A DNA stretch of 64,000 bases, taken from NCBI RefSeq assembly GCF_020085105.1, contig NC_058048.1:8242862-8306861 (forward strand), written 5' to 3'. The translations under genes and the position numbers were made by a program. Below the pieces are notes generated by a model. That model had not been told where the DNA came from, made no database searches, and worked only from the letters and a program-made list of their open reading frames with translations. This document shows positions 25,901-37,103 of this stretch, in pieces (positions within the stretch are counted from its first letter, which is position 1; each line of letters begins with the position of its first letter). This DNA is from Siniperca chuatsi. Its lineage: Eukaryota; Chordata; Actinopteri; Centrarchiformes; Sinipercidae.

Positions 25901-28900
25901 ACCACCTGTTGCTCCAGACACTTTTCCTTAGGCAGAAAAATAAGTTAGATTTAGGAGGGATGATTCTTATATGCTCTCTGAATAAGAGAACTGATCGTTG
26001 AGTTACAGTTTATTTAGGTGGTGCTCTCCTGGTGAAACTACTATACATCAAATGCACAATACATCAATGTACATCAACATTTCTCTTCCCTGAATCTTAC
26101 CTATCCAGCTGTGTTTAACCACACCTGTCGGTTTCATACAAATAACATATCTTATTTTTTAATCCTCCTTCATCTCCCTCCAGTTTTTCCACTTCTCTTC
26201 ACGTGCGTTCCCTCCACTCGACGGTCAGTTTACTGGTCGTATCCGGTGGCAGGGAAGCCCGGCACGTGGGGAAGCTTCCATCTATCTGATCAACGCCACG
26301 TTGAATGATAATGGGACCTTTACGTGCTCAGTCAGAAACCCTCCTGATGTCCACGGGTCCCCGACTTCACACACTGTACTTACTGTCACACCAAAGGGTA
26401 AGATGGTGCACATACACACGTACAAATATCAAGCAGGGCCCATTTCTTTATTCATTGTCAGAGTTCTTCATCTGTATATTTAGCCATGTACATTTTGACT
26501 TCCTCCAACCACTTCAGTTGTGCGCACACTTCATAACAGCAGTCAAATCTGGACTCTTACCCCACCCAGATGCAAGTTTTAATGTATAACCATATTTATC
26601 CTCCTATCAGTGCTTGTCCTGATTTCACCTCATTTTTTAGATAGCAGCTTATCCAAACAACAATTTTGTTTTTGTGTAAGCCTGTCATGATGTTAGCCAA
26701 TATGGCTAATACATACATACATATTGCATACATATTGCATACATACAGATTGCATACATATTGCCTGCCTCTGGTGTCAGCACACTGTAGATGGTTAGAG
26801 GCAGGGATGTAGTGGAGGGTAACTCATCAGATCTAAGTTACCTACTTTTACTGACTGATCTAAATGTTTTTGACCTAAATTTGTAGTTGTTATACTAAGA
26901 ATTGTTAAAGTAATGTATGATAAATGACAACAGGTTCTTTAAAGCAATAATTAGACATTTGGTGGAATACACATATATGATTTTCTTGCTGAGAGTTAAG
27001 GTGCTTTCAGACAGCGAGCAGTTGCTGCAGCAGTAGGGAGAGGGAGGGCGGCTGCCGCTCTTGTGAGCACACATGGTTCTTTAACTTAGCATAAACACTG
27101 GAAACGGCTAGCCTGGCCCTGTACAAAGATAACAAAGTGCACCTACCAGCACCTAAAGCTCACTAACTAACACATTATGTCTTGCTTGTGTATTTTCTGG
27201 CTGGGAAGTTACTAACATAAGCACATAATCCCATGTGTAATGGTTAATTGTTGTTTTTAAATTTCGGTTTTTGTACAGATATAAAAAAACAAGACATAGC
27301 GTGTTAAATAATGAGCTTTAGAGGTGCTGTTAGGCACCTTTGGACAGAGCCAGGCTAGTTGTTTCCCTCTGTTTCCAGTGTTTATGCTAAGCTAAGCTAA
27401 CCGACTGCTGGCTCCAGCTACATATTTACTGTATAGACTTGAGAGTGGTATAAATGTTTTCATCTAACTCAGGCAAGCATATTTCCCAAAATGTTGAACT
27501 ATTCCTTTAATGAGAAAAAACATATATATATATTTTTATTCATAATAGTTTTGTCTTGTTTTCGTTTGTCATATTTTCACTACCATTAAATTGGTAAGAA
27601 GTAATTATTTACTTGTGACATGTAGAACTGCTGTATAAACTGTATGTGCCCTATACAGTGTATATATCTGTGTAATTAATGCTTTTGTAAGCTAGTATGG
27701 CATGACGTCATGTGTATGTGTGGTCATTGTTAATGTGTGTCTAATGACCTCACATCCTCCTCCACAGTGCCCAGCATTCGCTTCTCTGATGTTGCGGTCC
27801 TCCTCGCGTTCATCCTCCTCCCCTCCGCTATCATTACACTCCTTCTGATTGGACGGATGCTCTGTCCCAAGAAACATCCCAACCAATCAAAGGCCTACAG
27901 ATCGCCCATAGAGGTCACCGAGGGGTGAGTAGATTTATTCAACCAATCACTGCTGTGGGTCTCCTGGGGATAATGGCTTTGATGGTTATTTCTGGATTGC
28001 TAATTTGATGCAGGTTAAACAAGAATTTAAGTTTGAGTTAAAGGTTTGATTTCAGTTGGTTTGCTTGTTGTAGAATCAGTGAGGAGCCCAGCAAGTCTGC
28101 AATCATTAGCTGATCTACAGGCTGCTTTATAGTGTACCTGTGTTACTCCCTGTGGTTTGAAGTCACAGGAGCTGGTATTTGCTCTTTTGACTGATGTAAT
28201 ACGGGAATATAAATGTTAAACACCCCAGTGCTACGCCGTAATATTGTGGTAGAGCGGGTCGTCCCCCAATCGGAAGGGCTGTGCCTTCGGTGTGTGTGAG
28301 AGTGTGTGAATGATTAGTTAGTTTCTTTGGACTGATGAGCAGTTAGCATCCGCCATCAGTATGTGAATGGGGTGAATGTGATATGTAGCGTGAAGCTCTT
28401 TGAGTGGTCAGAAGACTAGAAAGGCGCTATACAAGTACAGTCTATTTACCATTTAATACATGTTTAACAGATTGCATGAATTACATGGACAGGTTTATGT
28501 AAACAATGAGCAGCAACTCAATTTCACTTTAGGCCCATTATTTTTGTTTTGAAAAAATTATTTGTTTTGACTAATCTGTAGCCACATCATTTATTATTAT
28601 TATTATTTTTTCTTTATTTTTTTTTTAGCACATTGAGGTACTCTGTCTAATCTGCAGCATTACGAGAATCTCTTTTTTTGTTTTCTTTCCAGTGTTCTCT
28701 TTACTTGGATTTCCCAAAACCACAATGAGATGACCGTATTTACTGTAAACTGCACTCATGTATCTTCTTACAGCAGGAAACAGAGCACATTTTTAAAAGT
28801 TAATTAAAATAGTGCTGCATTTTGGGAAGTATGCTTATTCACTTTCTTGCCGAGAGTCAGATGAGAAGATTGATTCCATTCTCATTTGTATACTGCAATT

Positions 28901-29819
28901 ATGAAGCTGCAGCCTACTGCCGGTTAGCTTAGCTTAGTAAAGACAGGTCAAGAAATTGTCTGGCACATAACAAGCTCTAAAACCACAAATTCTCATTTTT
29001 TGATACAACGTATTAGTGAGCTTTAGAGTGACTGGAAGGCGGAGTTCCCCTCGGACACTGCCAGGCTAGCCCAGTCTTTATGCTAAGCTAAGCTAACTGG
29101 CTGCTGGCTCCAGCTTCATATGGACAGAAAGGCGAGTAGTATTGATCATCTCATTTCATCTAACTCTCAGCAAGAAAGTGAATTGGCGTATTTCCCAAAA
29201 TGATGAACTCTTCCTTTTTAATATGTAGAAGAAAACATCCTGGGTGAGAACCAGTTTAAATCATTGTACCAAATTCAGGTATTCTTCGGTGTAAATCAGT
29301 AAAAATATAAAATGACAAGCCTTAGCCTGATGAGCTTATGTTTAGAGCATGTAAATACAGTGTCAAAATGTACCAGGCAGGCTTTTTCATGGTAATTGTG
29401 AGTGTGATTATTGTCATGACTAACCATCTTAACTGTCCATTCTGAATTCATCAGAGAGGAATATGGCATCCACTCACTGGGGAGCAAAGGAAAGAGGGCC
29501 TCATGCTGTGACCTATGTCTGATGGTACAGTACAGAACGTTTCATTATACCACACTGTCTTCCAAATGAGACATGTCTGCCAGATTAATTTTACATACTC
29601 TCTATGTCTGACAACAGGGCTTGAGGGTTTATAAAATATTGATTTTTCCAATGTTCTTGTGTTGTTTCTGGGTCTATATATGTATGTGTCTGTCTGTCTG
29701 TCTGTAGCTTCATCTGTCTCGTTTTCTGCTCTGTCCAGGACTCAGAGGATGAAGATGGGTATTACAACCTAAAAAAGGGGCCTCCTCTGAAGGAAGGATT
29801 TGCGGAGTCTCAGTGCTAG
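16866..29819 (+). CDS. mpzl3: myelin protein zero-like 3 (mpzl3), complete, six exons
   Basis: P0-family Ig adhesion protein; in mammals MPZL3 is linked to skin, hair-follicle and lipid homeostasis. Exons: 16866-16935, 19555-19721, 26184-26397, 27768-27924, 29455-29524, 29739-29819. Phases (1,0,1,2,0) join without a break to give 252 aa (human 235). Order: signal peptide (NVVLLLYLIGFF, about 12-23), Ig-V domain with Cys in VTLSCTF, core Trp in MTVDWSYRP, and NGTFTCSVRNPPDVHG (human NGTFSCAVKNPPDVHH), a membrane segment (VAVLLAFILLPSAIITLLL), and a cytoplasmic tail with a CCDLC cluster as in human CVRCAEC. The tail ends DSEDEDGYYNLKK and about 15 more residues, longer than the human end DSDYEETY. 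The downstream ATG (16866) is preferred: A at -3, G at +4, and a compact signal peptide. The in-frame ATG at 16836 adds ten residues in a weak context. mpzl2 lies upstream on the same strand, the same transcriptional order as in human. Confidence 0.93.
18440..18750. repeat. dispersed repeat family A, copy 3, inverted (mpzl3 intron 1)
   Basis: Reverse-complement layout of family A: CAACTATTGGATGGATTGC, then ACTTTGGTGATTCCCTGGC, then TTTTGAGTGAAATATCTTG. A 60-codon ORF across it is a by-product. Confidence 0.55.
19555..19721 (+). CDS. mpzl3: mpzl3 exon 2 (first half of the Ig-V domain)
   Basis: Long polypyrimidine tract and acceptor CCTCCAG before 19555; donor GTGAGT at 19722. Phase 1 to 0. 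It reads PSLVSSITVSTPAELHASKG and carries the first Ig Cys and the MTVDWSYRP core, close to human LTIDWTYRP. Confidence 0.92.
19985..20755. repeat. dispersed MITE-like repeat with internal insertion (mpzl3 intron 2)
   Basis: It starts GTCGATTGATATAGAATGAA and ends TGATTAGTCGATTAATTGAG...TTGCAACCCTAAT, the usual end of a common fish hAT-type MITE. A T-run and A-rich stretch (20229-20330) interrupts it. Confidence 0.4.
23667..25000. mobile_element. ~1.3-kb non-coding DNA-transposon derivative (mpzl3 intron 2)
   Basis: The left end GGGCCCTATTTTGG is roughly inverse to the right end AAAATAAGGCC. Interior blocks (GCGCAACTTCACTCAGCTGC, AGACGCCCACACAG) are typical of a widespread teleost repeat with GGGCCCTAT termini. 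No transposase ORF seen. Confidence 0.5.
26184..26397 (+). CDS. mpzl3: mpzl3 exon 3 (second half of the Ig-V domain)
   Basis: Acceptor CCCTCCAG ends at 26183; donor GTAAGA at 26398. Phase 0 to 1. It reads FFHFSSRAFPPLDGQFTGRI and continues through a sequon NAT to DNGTFTCSVRNPPDVHG. The frame enters only at the splice site, so this exon is not visible as a long ATG-initiated ORF. Confidence 0.93.
26938..27510. mobile_element. foldback (palindromic) element, family B, in mpzl3 intron 3
   Basis: The left half contains TTAGCATAAACACTGGAAAC and GGCTAGCCTGGCCCTG; the right half contains the inverse, GCCAGGCTAGTTG and GTTTCCAGTGTTTATGCTAA. It ends ATGTTGAACTATTCCTTTAA, the inverse of the usual family B start. 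No ORF. Confidence 0.7.
27768..27924 (+). CDS. mpzl3: mpzl3 exon 4 (transmembrane segment)
   Basis: Acceptor CTCCACAG ends at 27767; donor GTGAGT at 27925. Phase 1 to 2. It encodes about 22 hydrophobic residues, then RMLCPKKHPNQSKAYRSPIE, matching human KKRSRSGYKKSSIEV in layout. Confidence 0.93.
28205..28452. repeat. dispersed repeat (SINE-like tail) in mpzl3 intron 4
   Basis: The block GCTCTTTGAGTGGTCAGAAG followed by AAAGGCGCTATACAAGTACA is a very common teleost repeat tail. The family assignment is from memory only. Confidence 0.45.
28803..29220. mobile_element. foldback element, family B, in mpzl3 intron 4
   Basis: The left arm TTTCTTGCCGAGAGTCAGAT and the right arm ATCTAACTCTCAGCAAGAAA are inverse. 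Inner arms GGTTAGCTTAGCTTAG and CTAAGCTAAGCTAACTGG also pair. Same family as the intron 3 copy and the split copy at 51.1/55.2 kb. Confidence 0.7.
29455..29524 (+). CDS. mpzl3: mpzl3 exon 5 (cysteine cluster of the tail)
   Basis: Acceptor ATTCATCAG ends at 29454; donor GTACAG at 29525. The 70-nt exon runs from phase 2 to 0 and encodes EEYGIHSLGSKGKRASCCDL then CLM. The Cys cluster corresponds to the human CVRCAEC region and could be S-acylated (inference). Confidence 0.85.
29739..29819 (+). CDS. mpzl3: mpzl3 exon 6 (acidic/tyrosine C-terminal end)
   Basis: Acceptor CTGTCCAG ends at 29738; phase 0; stop TAG at 29817-29819. It encodes DSEDEDGYYNLKKGPPLKEG and FAESQC. The start matches human DSDYEETY; the remaining residues are an extension. 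Confidence 0.88.
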   Translation, partial: DSEDEDGYYNLKKGPPLKEGFAESQC

Positions 29820-30452
29820 AGAACCCTGCTGTTTGGGAGATGTAACTGCAACATCTAGACCTGGTGGTGCCTTACAAATGGGAGGTACTGAATTGAAATT
29901 AATGCTGGATTCATGTCTTCTGTGCCACTTTCAATCACGTACCCAGTCACTTTGATGATGTTTACTTTTTGTGGTGACCCCTTTGGAATAATACATGAAT
30001 TTTTGTCTTGAGACAATCTGAATTATGCATCTCCAGCATAAAATATGTCAATAATTTGCTTTACCTTTTGCACACAAGCTCCTAAGTTTTCCGAGGCTTC
30101 TCAAGAGCCAGTCCACTGTTTTTATACCAGTGAGCTGCAGAGATCTAAATTCCTACATATTAGTTTGTGGTCTTGATGAGATATGATTTGTTTATTCTAT
30201 CTGTACAGGTAAGCAGCTGATATCATTCTGTCAGGTACCAACTGACCCTGTACATGCAAACACAAACACACAGTCGAGCACTATGTATATTTTTATATCG
30301 TGATGATTTATGTGTCACTTTCTTATTGTGAAGGAGATAGCTGCGTTTTGTCTAATTTATTGCCCGTGTCAGAGCGGCTGTATGAAATGTGTTGATGTCT
30401 TTGTTGAGTTGTAGTGGAACTTTTCTGTTATATCGTCAATGTTTGGACAGAA

Positions 30453-30458
30453 AATAAA
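30453..30458 (+). terminator. mpzl3 poly(A) signal
   Basis: AATAAA about 630 bp after the mpzl3 stop; 29820 to about 30475 would be the 3' UTR. A second AATAAA lies near 30759. Confidence 0.6.
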
Positions 30459-31969
30459 TGGTTTGATTTTGAACGTCAACTGTGACTACTTTGTACTATT
30501 TATACTGTATACTGTATTATGTATATACAGTATATTTTCTACATTTTCAGTGTCTGTACATTACTGTACTTTTTCATGATTTCAACCTCAGCAGTAAATG
30601 TGTGTGTGCCCCCTTACTACTTAGTATATTTTGGGGACGTCTGTGTTTGGATGTGTTATTTGATGGATGGGGTTATTTCATGTGTCACAGGACTGAGTCT
30701 TGGTTTCGGATGCACAGCTTTGCTTTGTTAATTAATTTTTTAGCAAGATTTTTGCCTAAATAAATTGTTAAAGAGCAGATTCTTTTGGCTTTGTGAGGGG
30801 ATGATCACAACTTTTTAAAAAGATGCTTCAAGTGAGTTAATAAAAAGAATTTGTTCATTTAATTGATGCATTTTTGTTAGCAGAGACAATTTGTTGGTAA
30901 AGCTGATAGCATACGGCCACCATTTTCTCCCCTGCTCTCTCTTTGTTTGGTTCTGTTACACTATTCATGAATGCTGTTGAATATTCCTTTAAAAACTCCA
31001 AGGACAGGCTGGAGTCTCAGAGCTTCACTCACAAATTGCGGCAGCATCTGTTTCAGCTACAGTCGTGGGCCTCGAGAGTAATAAAAAGACCTAATAAAAA
31101 CCTGCCAGTGAAACACACAAAATGGTAAGTCCTCATTCTGTCCCATTTCTTTTTTCCATTTCTCATTCAGCTCATTCATGCCCTCCTAGGTTTTAATAAT
31201 TCACACACTGCTATGGTGAGACAATTATCATTCCTTCTTCATCTGAACTACCATGGCAACACCCTACTCATGTCAGGCAAAAAAAAAAAAAAAACATTTA
31301 AAAATTGATTGAAGAAAGAAAATACACAGCTGACTGCCTGGACTCGATTTTTTTGGACAAATGTTGGGTATGATGTCATTCAGATTTTCTAGTCCCCAGG
31401 TTGAAGGGATATAAGGGATTACTGCCAAATAATATCAGTTACATTTACAGAAGTACCAGTCCAATGTAGATACACTTAGCATTTTGCTCCATTAAGCCAT
31501 CATCTCTGTGAAACATTTGTTCTATCAACCTAAATTCTATCTTTGGGTTTTGCAGAGAGGAGAATCCAATCCTCCCCTTGTCGAAGTGCTGTAGATTTTC
31601 CTCATTTATCTGAGTTTATTTCAGCTGTCGGGTATTGTTACGGGAGGAAATGTTGGCGTACAGGAAATGTTGGCACAAATCTTATCAGTGAAATATAAAA
31701 CTCTCCTAAACAGCAGTATCCAGAGGAAGCCAGACCCACCAACGATGGATGAACCTCAAACCAGCTCCACCCCCACCATAGGAAATGAATGTCCAGTGAG
31801 TGCACTGATTAGTGATGTGAACATGCAGAATACCTAAGTAAGCAGCATCATAATCACATTTGACCATAAGTTTCACACATTATTCAGTCCTTGAGTTTAA
31901 CAGATTTAAAAGGTGCTCGTTTCCTCAGGCAACAAGTTGGTGGTTACCAGTATGGACCAATCCCTAACC

Positions 31970-32237
31970 CAGTGATTCCCAACCTGGGGGTCAGGATCCC
32001 ATGAGCGGTCCCAGGATCCTTCTATCAGAGGGGTCACCAGTTCATTAAAGACTTTCATTTTAGTTTATTCGTTTCTTTATTATTTATTTCATATGGAACA
32101 ATCTGAGAACGAAAAAACTCACACTTTGGTTGACCTGTTATCAACTCAAGTCCACACTGAGACTTCAGCCTGTGGGGGTCACAGGTAGACTTTGCTTCAT
32201 TTTAAAGGTCACAAGCCAAAAAGGTTGGGAACCACTG
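31970..32237. mobile_element. 268-bp hAT-type MITE with target-site duplication
   Basis: The ends CAGTGATTCCCAACCTGG and AGGTTGGGAACCACTG are inverted repeats of the hAT type. The flanking octamers CCCTAACC (31962-31969) and CCTTAACC (32238-32245) form an 8-bp duplication with one mismatch. Confidence 0.8.
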
Positions 32238-34489
32238 CCTTAACCGCACGAAGTTCCAAGATATAACACTACAAACAGTAGTGTGCTAGTGAGCAACAAA
32301 AGTGGTTTGAAGAGTTGTTTATGGCTAAACTAAATGTTCAAAACTTTGTAAGGAAAAACTTAATGTTACTTGAGAGATAAGGTTTAATTATAATGTGTGC
32401 GTCATGTAACATTGTGTGATATGCTTGATCACTTGCCTGCATGTGCAACAAGTGACCCCAAAACAGTTCAAAATAAAATGCATGTGGCAATTTATGTTAC
32501 CGATTTATAGTTTTTTGACAAAGACGTGAGCAATAGTAGAAAACTTTTTAGTATGCGAACACACTATGTAACAGGTAGATTTACACTATTCAGTCCTTTC
32601 TCTTCCATTTATCTATTCTTTACACTCAACTGGCACAGTTTCATTGTCATATTTAACCAGCGTTCATGCACATCTTCATCGGCTTCACTGTGATGCTTCC
32701 TTTTGACATTTGGTCTAATCAGACTCCTGCTCATTGATTGTAAGCTGTGGTTCCTCTCTAATGATGCTCAAAATAATCTGCTCAACATTGAATCATTTTC
32801 TTATGTGTGACATTTTGGCACCTTCCACTTATTTTTTTCCCCCCACTGGTATCGGTGCTTAGCCATAATAACACCCATAATGTATCACCTAGCATGAAAA
32901 TGACAAAAAAAAAAAAAAAAAAAAACATGAGTGCATGTCACTTTGCAGGTAATAATAATGTTTAGTGCATAAAGGTCACTTGTGGTAGCTGTTCTCTTTA
33001 TGTTCTTTCCTGTAACATCACAATCTCTGTAATCAAAGTTCAACACCACTAACGTGTCAGTCATTAGACACCAGACAGAGCTGCGACTTCTGAGCTTTAG
33101 ACTTTCAAAACAGGTGCTTACCACTGTAATACCATCTTAATATTTTGTGTGACATTTTCATACCTCTTCTACAGATGCTTCAGTTTGATCCCTGCACTAA
33201 TGAGCTAGTTTGCTAACTTCAATGGGGAATATTTTACCTGTCAGTTACAGGACAATGTGATCTGTACTGAAGATCTTTGGTGCTCCTGCAATTATGTGCC
33301 CACCAAGAGAGTGAGAATTATGTTACCACAACTATAATTAGAATCAATTTTCACTTTCACTTTTACCTTAATATTTCAAGATGACTTGCAGTTGGTAGAG
33401 GGCATGTGAATCTTCTTTCACAGATACAATGACCTTTCATCTCAGTCTGAAAGGACAGGCTGCACTGTTGATGTACGATGCAAAAGACTGTTCAGAGGTG
33501 CACTAGGCAAGATTCACATGTAAAAATAGGGTTGTCTCATATAAGTATATGTGTTTAGCTTTAACCACATGAAAAACAAAATGAGTAACGTGATCTTCAG
33601 TGTATTGATTGCAGTATAAAATGAGTGTGGTCTGCACCATACCTCCATTCTCCAGGGTGTTTAGCCACTTGTTAGGAGGCGCAGTTGGCAGTATGCTTTA
33701 TTTATTATTTACAAAAAGTAGGACAACTAACACTGCTCCAAAGGGAAGCACGCTCAAATTGACTGAGAAACAAATAATCTGGCATTAGCTGATTATGTGA
33801 CAAAGTCTTGTGTGTAGAATTGAAATGGAAAAGTGAGAACACTGTAAACTGGGTGTCCCAATTTTTAACACTTCATGTTTAATAATAAACTACACTGAAA
33901 TCATGAAAATTACTTTGTAATCACAGTAAGTAGCAGCAACCTACAGTAAAGTGCTGCCAGAACATACCTCTTGACTGCTTCTCGATACTGGCAAGACAGT
34001 GTGACATTATTGATCTCTGTGGTCGGTACAGCAGCTGATTAAGCTGCGTAACAGAACAATCAAATAACTGGACATAGATTAGCATACTAAGAAGTTAAGA
34101 TAAGGAGCAGCTACTAGGTCAGTTTGCTGGCCAACCTGCTGCAATTGAAGATGGAGTGTTTTCAAAGAACATCCCCCACACACACTCTCTCTCTCTCTCT
34201 CTCTGCTTCTTTAGCCGCCCCGGCCTCAGCTTGATTTGGCTCTTGGGGATTTGAGTGTTTGGGGTTGTCTACATGAAAAATAAAAATCCAATCATTTATT
34301 ATAGGATTGTGTTGCTAGGTTTCATTTCTCTCTTAAATGACTTGTAGCAGTGTTCACAGTGTGGGGATGCTGTAAACCTTTTCAGCAATGTGCAGCAAAT
34401 AGCATTTGAAATCGAGCGAATGCCTTTGGATCAAAATCTCTAAGTAACTAGGATAGAATAGCACAGTACATAATTATATACCGATGGGT

Positions 34490-35155
34490 GACCAACATAA
34501 AGGGTCTTGGTAAGGTGTTGGGCCACCAGAACAGCTCCAGTGCTCCTTGGCATAGACTCTCCAAGCCTCTCAAACTCTACTGAGGGATATTCCCTCATTT
34601 GGTGTTTTGACGATGCTGGTGGAGAGCATTGTCTAACATGTCACTCCAAAATCTCTCATTGGTGTTCAGCTAGGCGGATATGTGGTGCTGCAACTAACTC
34701 ATTATTTTCATTGTCGATCAATCTGCTGATCATATTGTTGATAAATCGACCGGTCTATATAACCTGTCAGAAAATATTGAAAAATGCATATCATAATTTT
34801 CCAGGGCTCAAGTTGACATTTTCAAATTACTTTTTTTGTCTGATATTCAAATAAGATATTCAACTTAATATAATAGATGATGAAGAAAGCCAGCAAATAT
34901 TCACATTTGAGAAGCAGGAATGGCTTTTTTTCCTTAAAGAATGATGTAAACGATTAACCCATTATCAAAACTGTTGCCATTTTATTTCCTTCAGCTAATC
35001 AATTAATTAACTAAACCCTTTCAGCTCTAATGTGGTGATGAGTGAAGGCCATAGCATATATGACTCCCATCATTTCCACACTTATTATGTTTCTCTGTTC
35101 GGGTTGTTCCTTCAATTCTTCACCTGTTTGTAAAGTTGAAGCTTCCTTGGCATCC
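34490..35155. repeat. dispersed repeat split by a later insertion
   Basis: The left part (to 34687) contains AAAGGGTCTTGGTAAGGTGT and ATTCCCTCATTTGGTGTTTT; the right part (from about 35038) continues GTGAAGGCCATAGCATATAT in the order usual for this fish repeat. A 115-aa ORF across it is not a gene. Confidence 0.55.
34688..35029. mobile_element. hAT-type MITE inserted into the repeat at 34.5-35.15 kb
   Basis: It starts CTGCAACTAACTC and ends TTTCAGCTCTA. The octamer ATGTGGTG is present exactly at 34680-34687 and again at 35030-35037, a perfect 8-bp target-site duplication. Confidence 0.75.
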
Positions 35156-35699
35156 AGACGACTGTAGAACCCGGACAGAGAAAGTCAGTCAGTTCCCTTG
35201 AGCACTTATCTGCTAGTTATTCCAGTGAAGTGGCCCAGTAGGGGGACTGTGAACTGGCAGCCGTATGAATGTGCATAGCTGTATAAAAGTAAAGCAGGGC
35301 AGTGCTGAGAAAGATCATGCGTACTCAGCAGAACCCTGCATTATTACAGCGTCTGTGTCATACGGTTTGCGGTACAACATGATGACACATAGTGATGATG
35401 TAGTGCAGCCAAGTAACGGTGCTAGATGTGCCTGTGTGGCAGCAGCGACCACCGGGAAGGCTGTGGCTCAGCGGTGCAGGTTAATGATTTCACCTCAGTG
35501 AACTGGATGTGTAAGGGAGAAGAATAGCAGAACACAACTCTTCAGGACCCTTCCTCCTCCTTTTCCCTCCATCCCTCTCTCCCTCTCTCTCTCTGTCTAT
35601 CCTCCTGTTCTCCATCACTCCCTCCATCCTCATTGTGTCTGTAGCATCTGCTGGTGCTCGCCGGTGTCAGAGCGGGGGTGGGGACTCTTCTGACACCAC

Positions 35700-35703
<4 letters not shown>

Positions 35704-35734
<31 letters not shown>
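35704..35734. repeat. (TG)n microsatellite
   Basis: About 15 TG units between the mpzl3 and gap43 genes; another (TG)n lies at 36132-36155 and a (CT)n at 34184-34204. Confidence 0.95.
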
Positions 35735-35736
<2 letters not shown>

Positions 35737-36779
35737 TATGAAAGACAAATACAGTGTGGGTGTTTGCATGAGCATGCGCCTGCGAGCCTCACTGTATGGT
35801 AATGGTTATAAATGTAGTTGTGGGGATAATGCATGCCTTGTGCCTGCTCATTAAACCAGACTGTGTGCAAATGTGGGCACAGAGGGAGAAAAAAGGGGGA
35901 GGGAGAGAGGAAGAGAGGCAGCTTGCCTTGTCTGCCTGTCTGCCACACCCAACCCTCTTGCCTCCTCCTCCTACCTCCATCCCTTTCTCTCTCTCCTTTT
36001 TCTTCTCTCTCTCTCTCACACTCCTCCTCTGCTCTTCTAGTCTATCTGCTGGTGTTTCCATGAGAACAGAGAGCACTGGGTATTGGGGGTGGGTGGGTTG
36101 GTGCGGGTGACGTGTCCTAAGAGCACAGAGTGTGTATGTGTGTGTGTGTGTGTGTATGTGCGCCTCGTGTTCATCAGTGCTCTCTTTCACACATTTTTCC
36201 TGGCAAGAGCTGCTCCCGGCTGTGCCAGAAAACATGCTTTTGGCATCGCCGTGGCAATTTGGACAGAGAGCTCACAGGCTCATAACACTGATCAAAGATC
36301 CGAAGAGTGTATAACACACAGTCTGAGAGAGAAGCTGAGGAATCAGAGGAGGCGACTTCCATTTGGCAGCTTCTTTATAAAGACAAAAAAATAGACACCT
36401 CCTTATGTGTGTGTAAGGGGAGGGGATAAAACAGAGGGGTAGTAGTAGTGTTGACGGAAACTAAAATAAAGCACAATAAAAAAAGATCTATCAGAGCAAA
36501 AATTGGAGGTATCCAGTCTGTCATTAAAGTGAGAGCCTTTTTAGGGTGGGGCCGCAGCTTTTGCTGGAGCCAGGCTGAAAGAGAAGAGGAGGAGGAGGGT
36601 GAGAAGATGTAGAAGAGAGGAGTGCTGATCTAAAAGAGGTGGTGGTGGTGGTGGGGGGGTGTTCATCACTATGAGCAAGAAGAGGAGGAGGAGGGGGATA
36701 GTGTGAAGGGAAGAGGGGAGGAGAGAGGGATGGAGGGAGCGAGGGGGGAAGGGAGGGGTTTAAAGGGTGGGCTTGTAGT

Positions 36780-37073
36780 CATTGTCAGGCAGCGAGTAAG
36801 AGAGAGAGAGAGAGAGGGAGAGAGAGGGGGGCGCCCAGGCAGACTGACTGAAGAACGTGTGTGTGCAAACTGGGATGAGTAAATGCACTGGGCGGCTTAG
36901 CTGTTGATACAGCCAGAGAGAAAGAGAGAGAGAGAGAGAGAGTGTGTGCACGAAAGCGAGCGAGAGAGAGCGCGCGCAAGAGAGAGAGAGGGTGAGAGAG
37001 AAGAAGTGAAAGGGAGGAAAAAAAGGGAAGAAAGAAGCAAAGAAGGAAAAGGGAGGATACAACAACTACAACT
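36780..37073 (+). promoter_or_regulatory. gap43 GA-rich promoter / 5' leader
   Basis: Two (GA)n tracts (about 36797-36830 and 36909-36992) and a purine-rich leader run directly into the gap43 ATG. Purine-rich repeats around the start site are a known feature of mammalian GAP43 promoters. No TATA box is obvious close to the ATG. The flanks 36540-36780 are also G/A-rich. Confidence 0.45.
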
Positions 37074-37103
37074 ATGCTGTGCTGCATAAGAAGAACCAAA
37101 CCG
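37074..37103 (+). CDS. gap43: gap43 exon 1 (membrane-anchor decapeptide)
   Basis: It encodes [10 protein letters not shown], ten codons, then donor GTAAAC at 37104. Too short for ORF calling, but it matches the invariant GAP43 N-terminus (human MLCCMRRTKQ). Confidence 0.95.

Larger units (their letters stand above)
30476..36779. other. intergenic region between mpzl3 and gap43
   Basis: No exon. It holds the hAT-type MITE, the nested repeat at 34.5-35.15 kb, A-runs (31280, 32905), microsatellites and, from about 35.5 kb, purine/pyrimidine-skewed sequence leading into the gap43 promoter. Confidence 0.5.
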
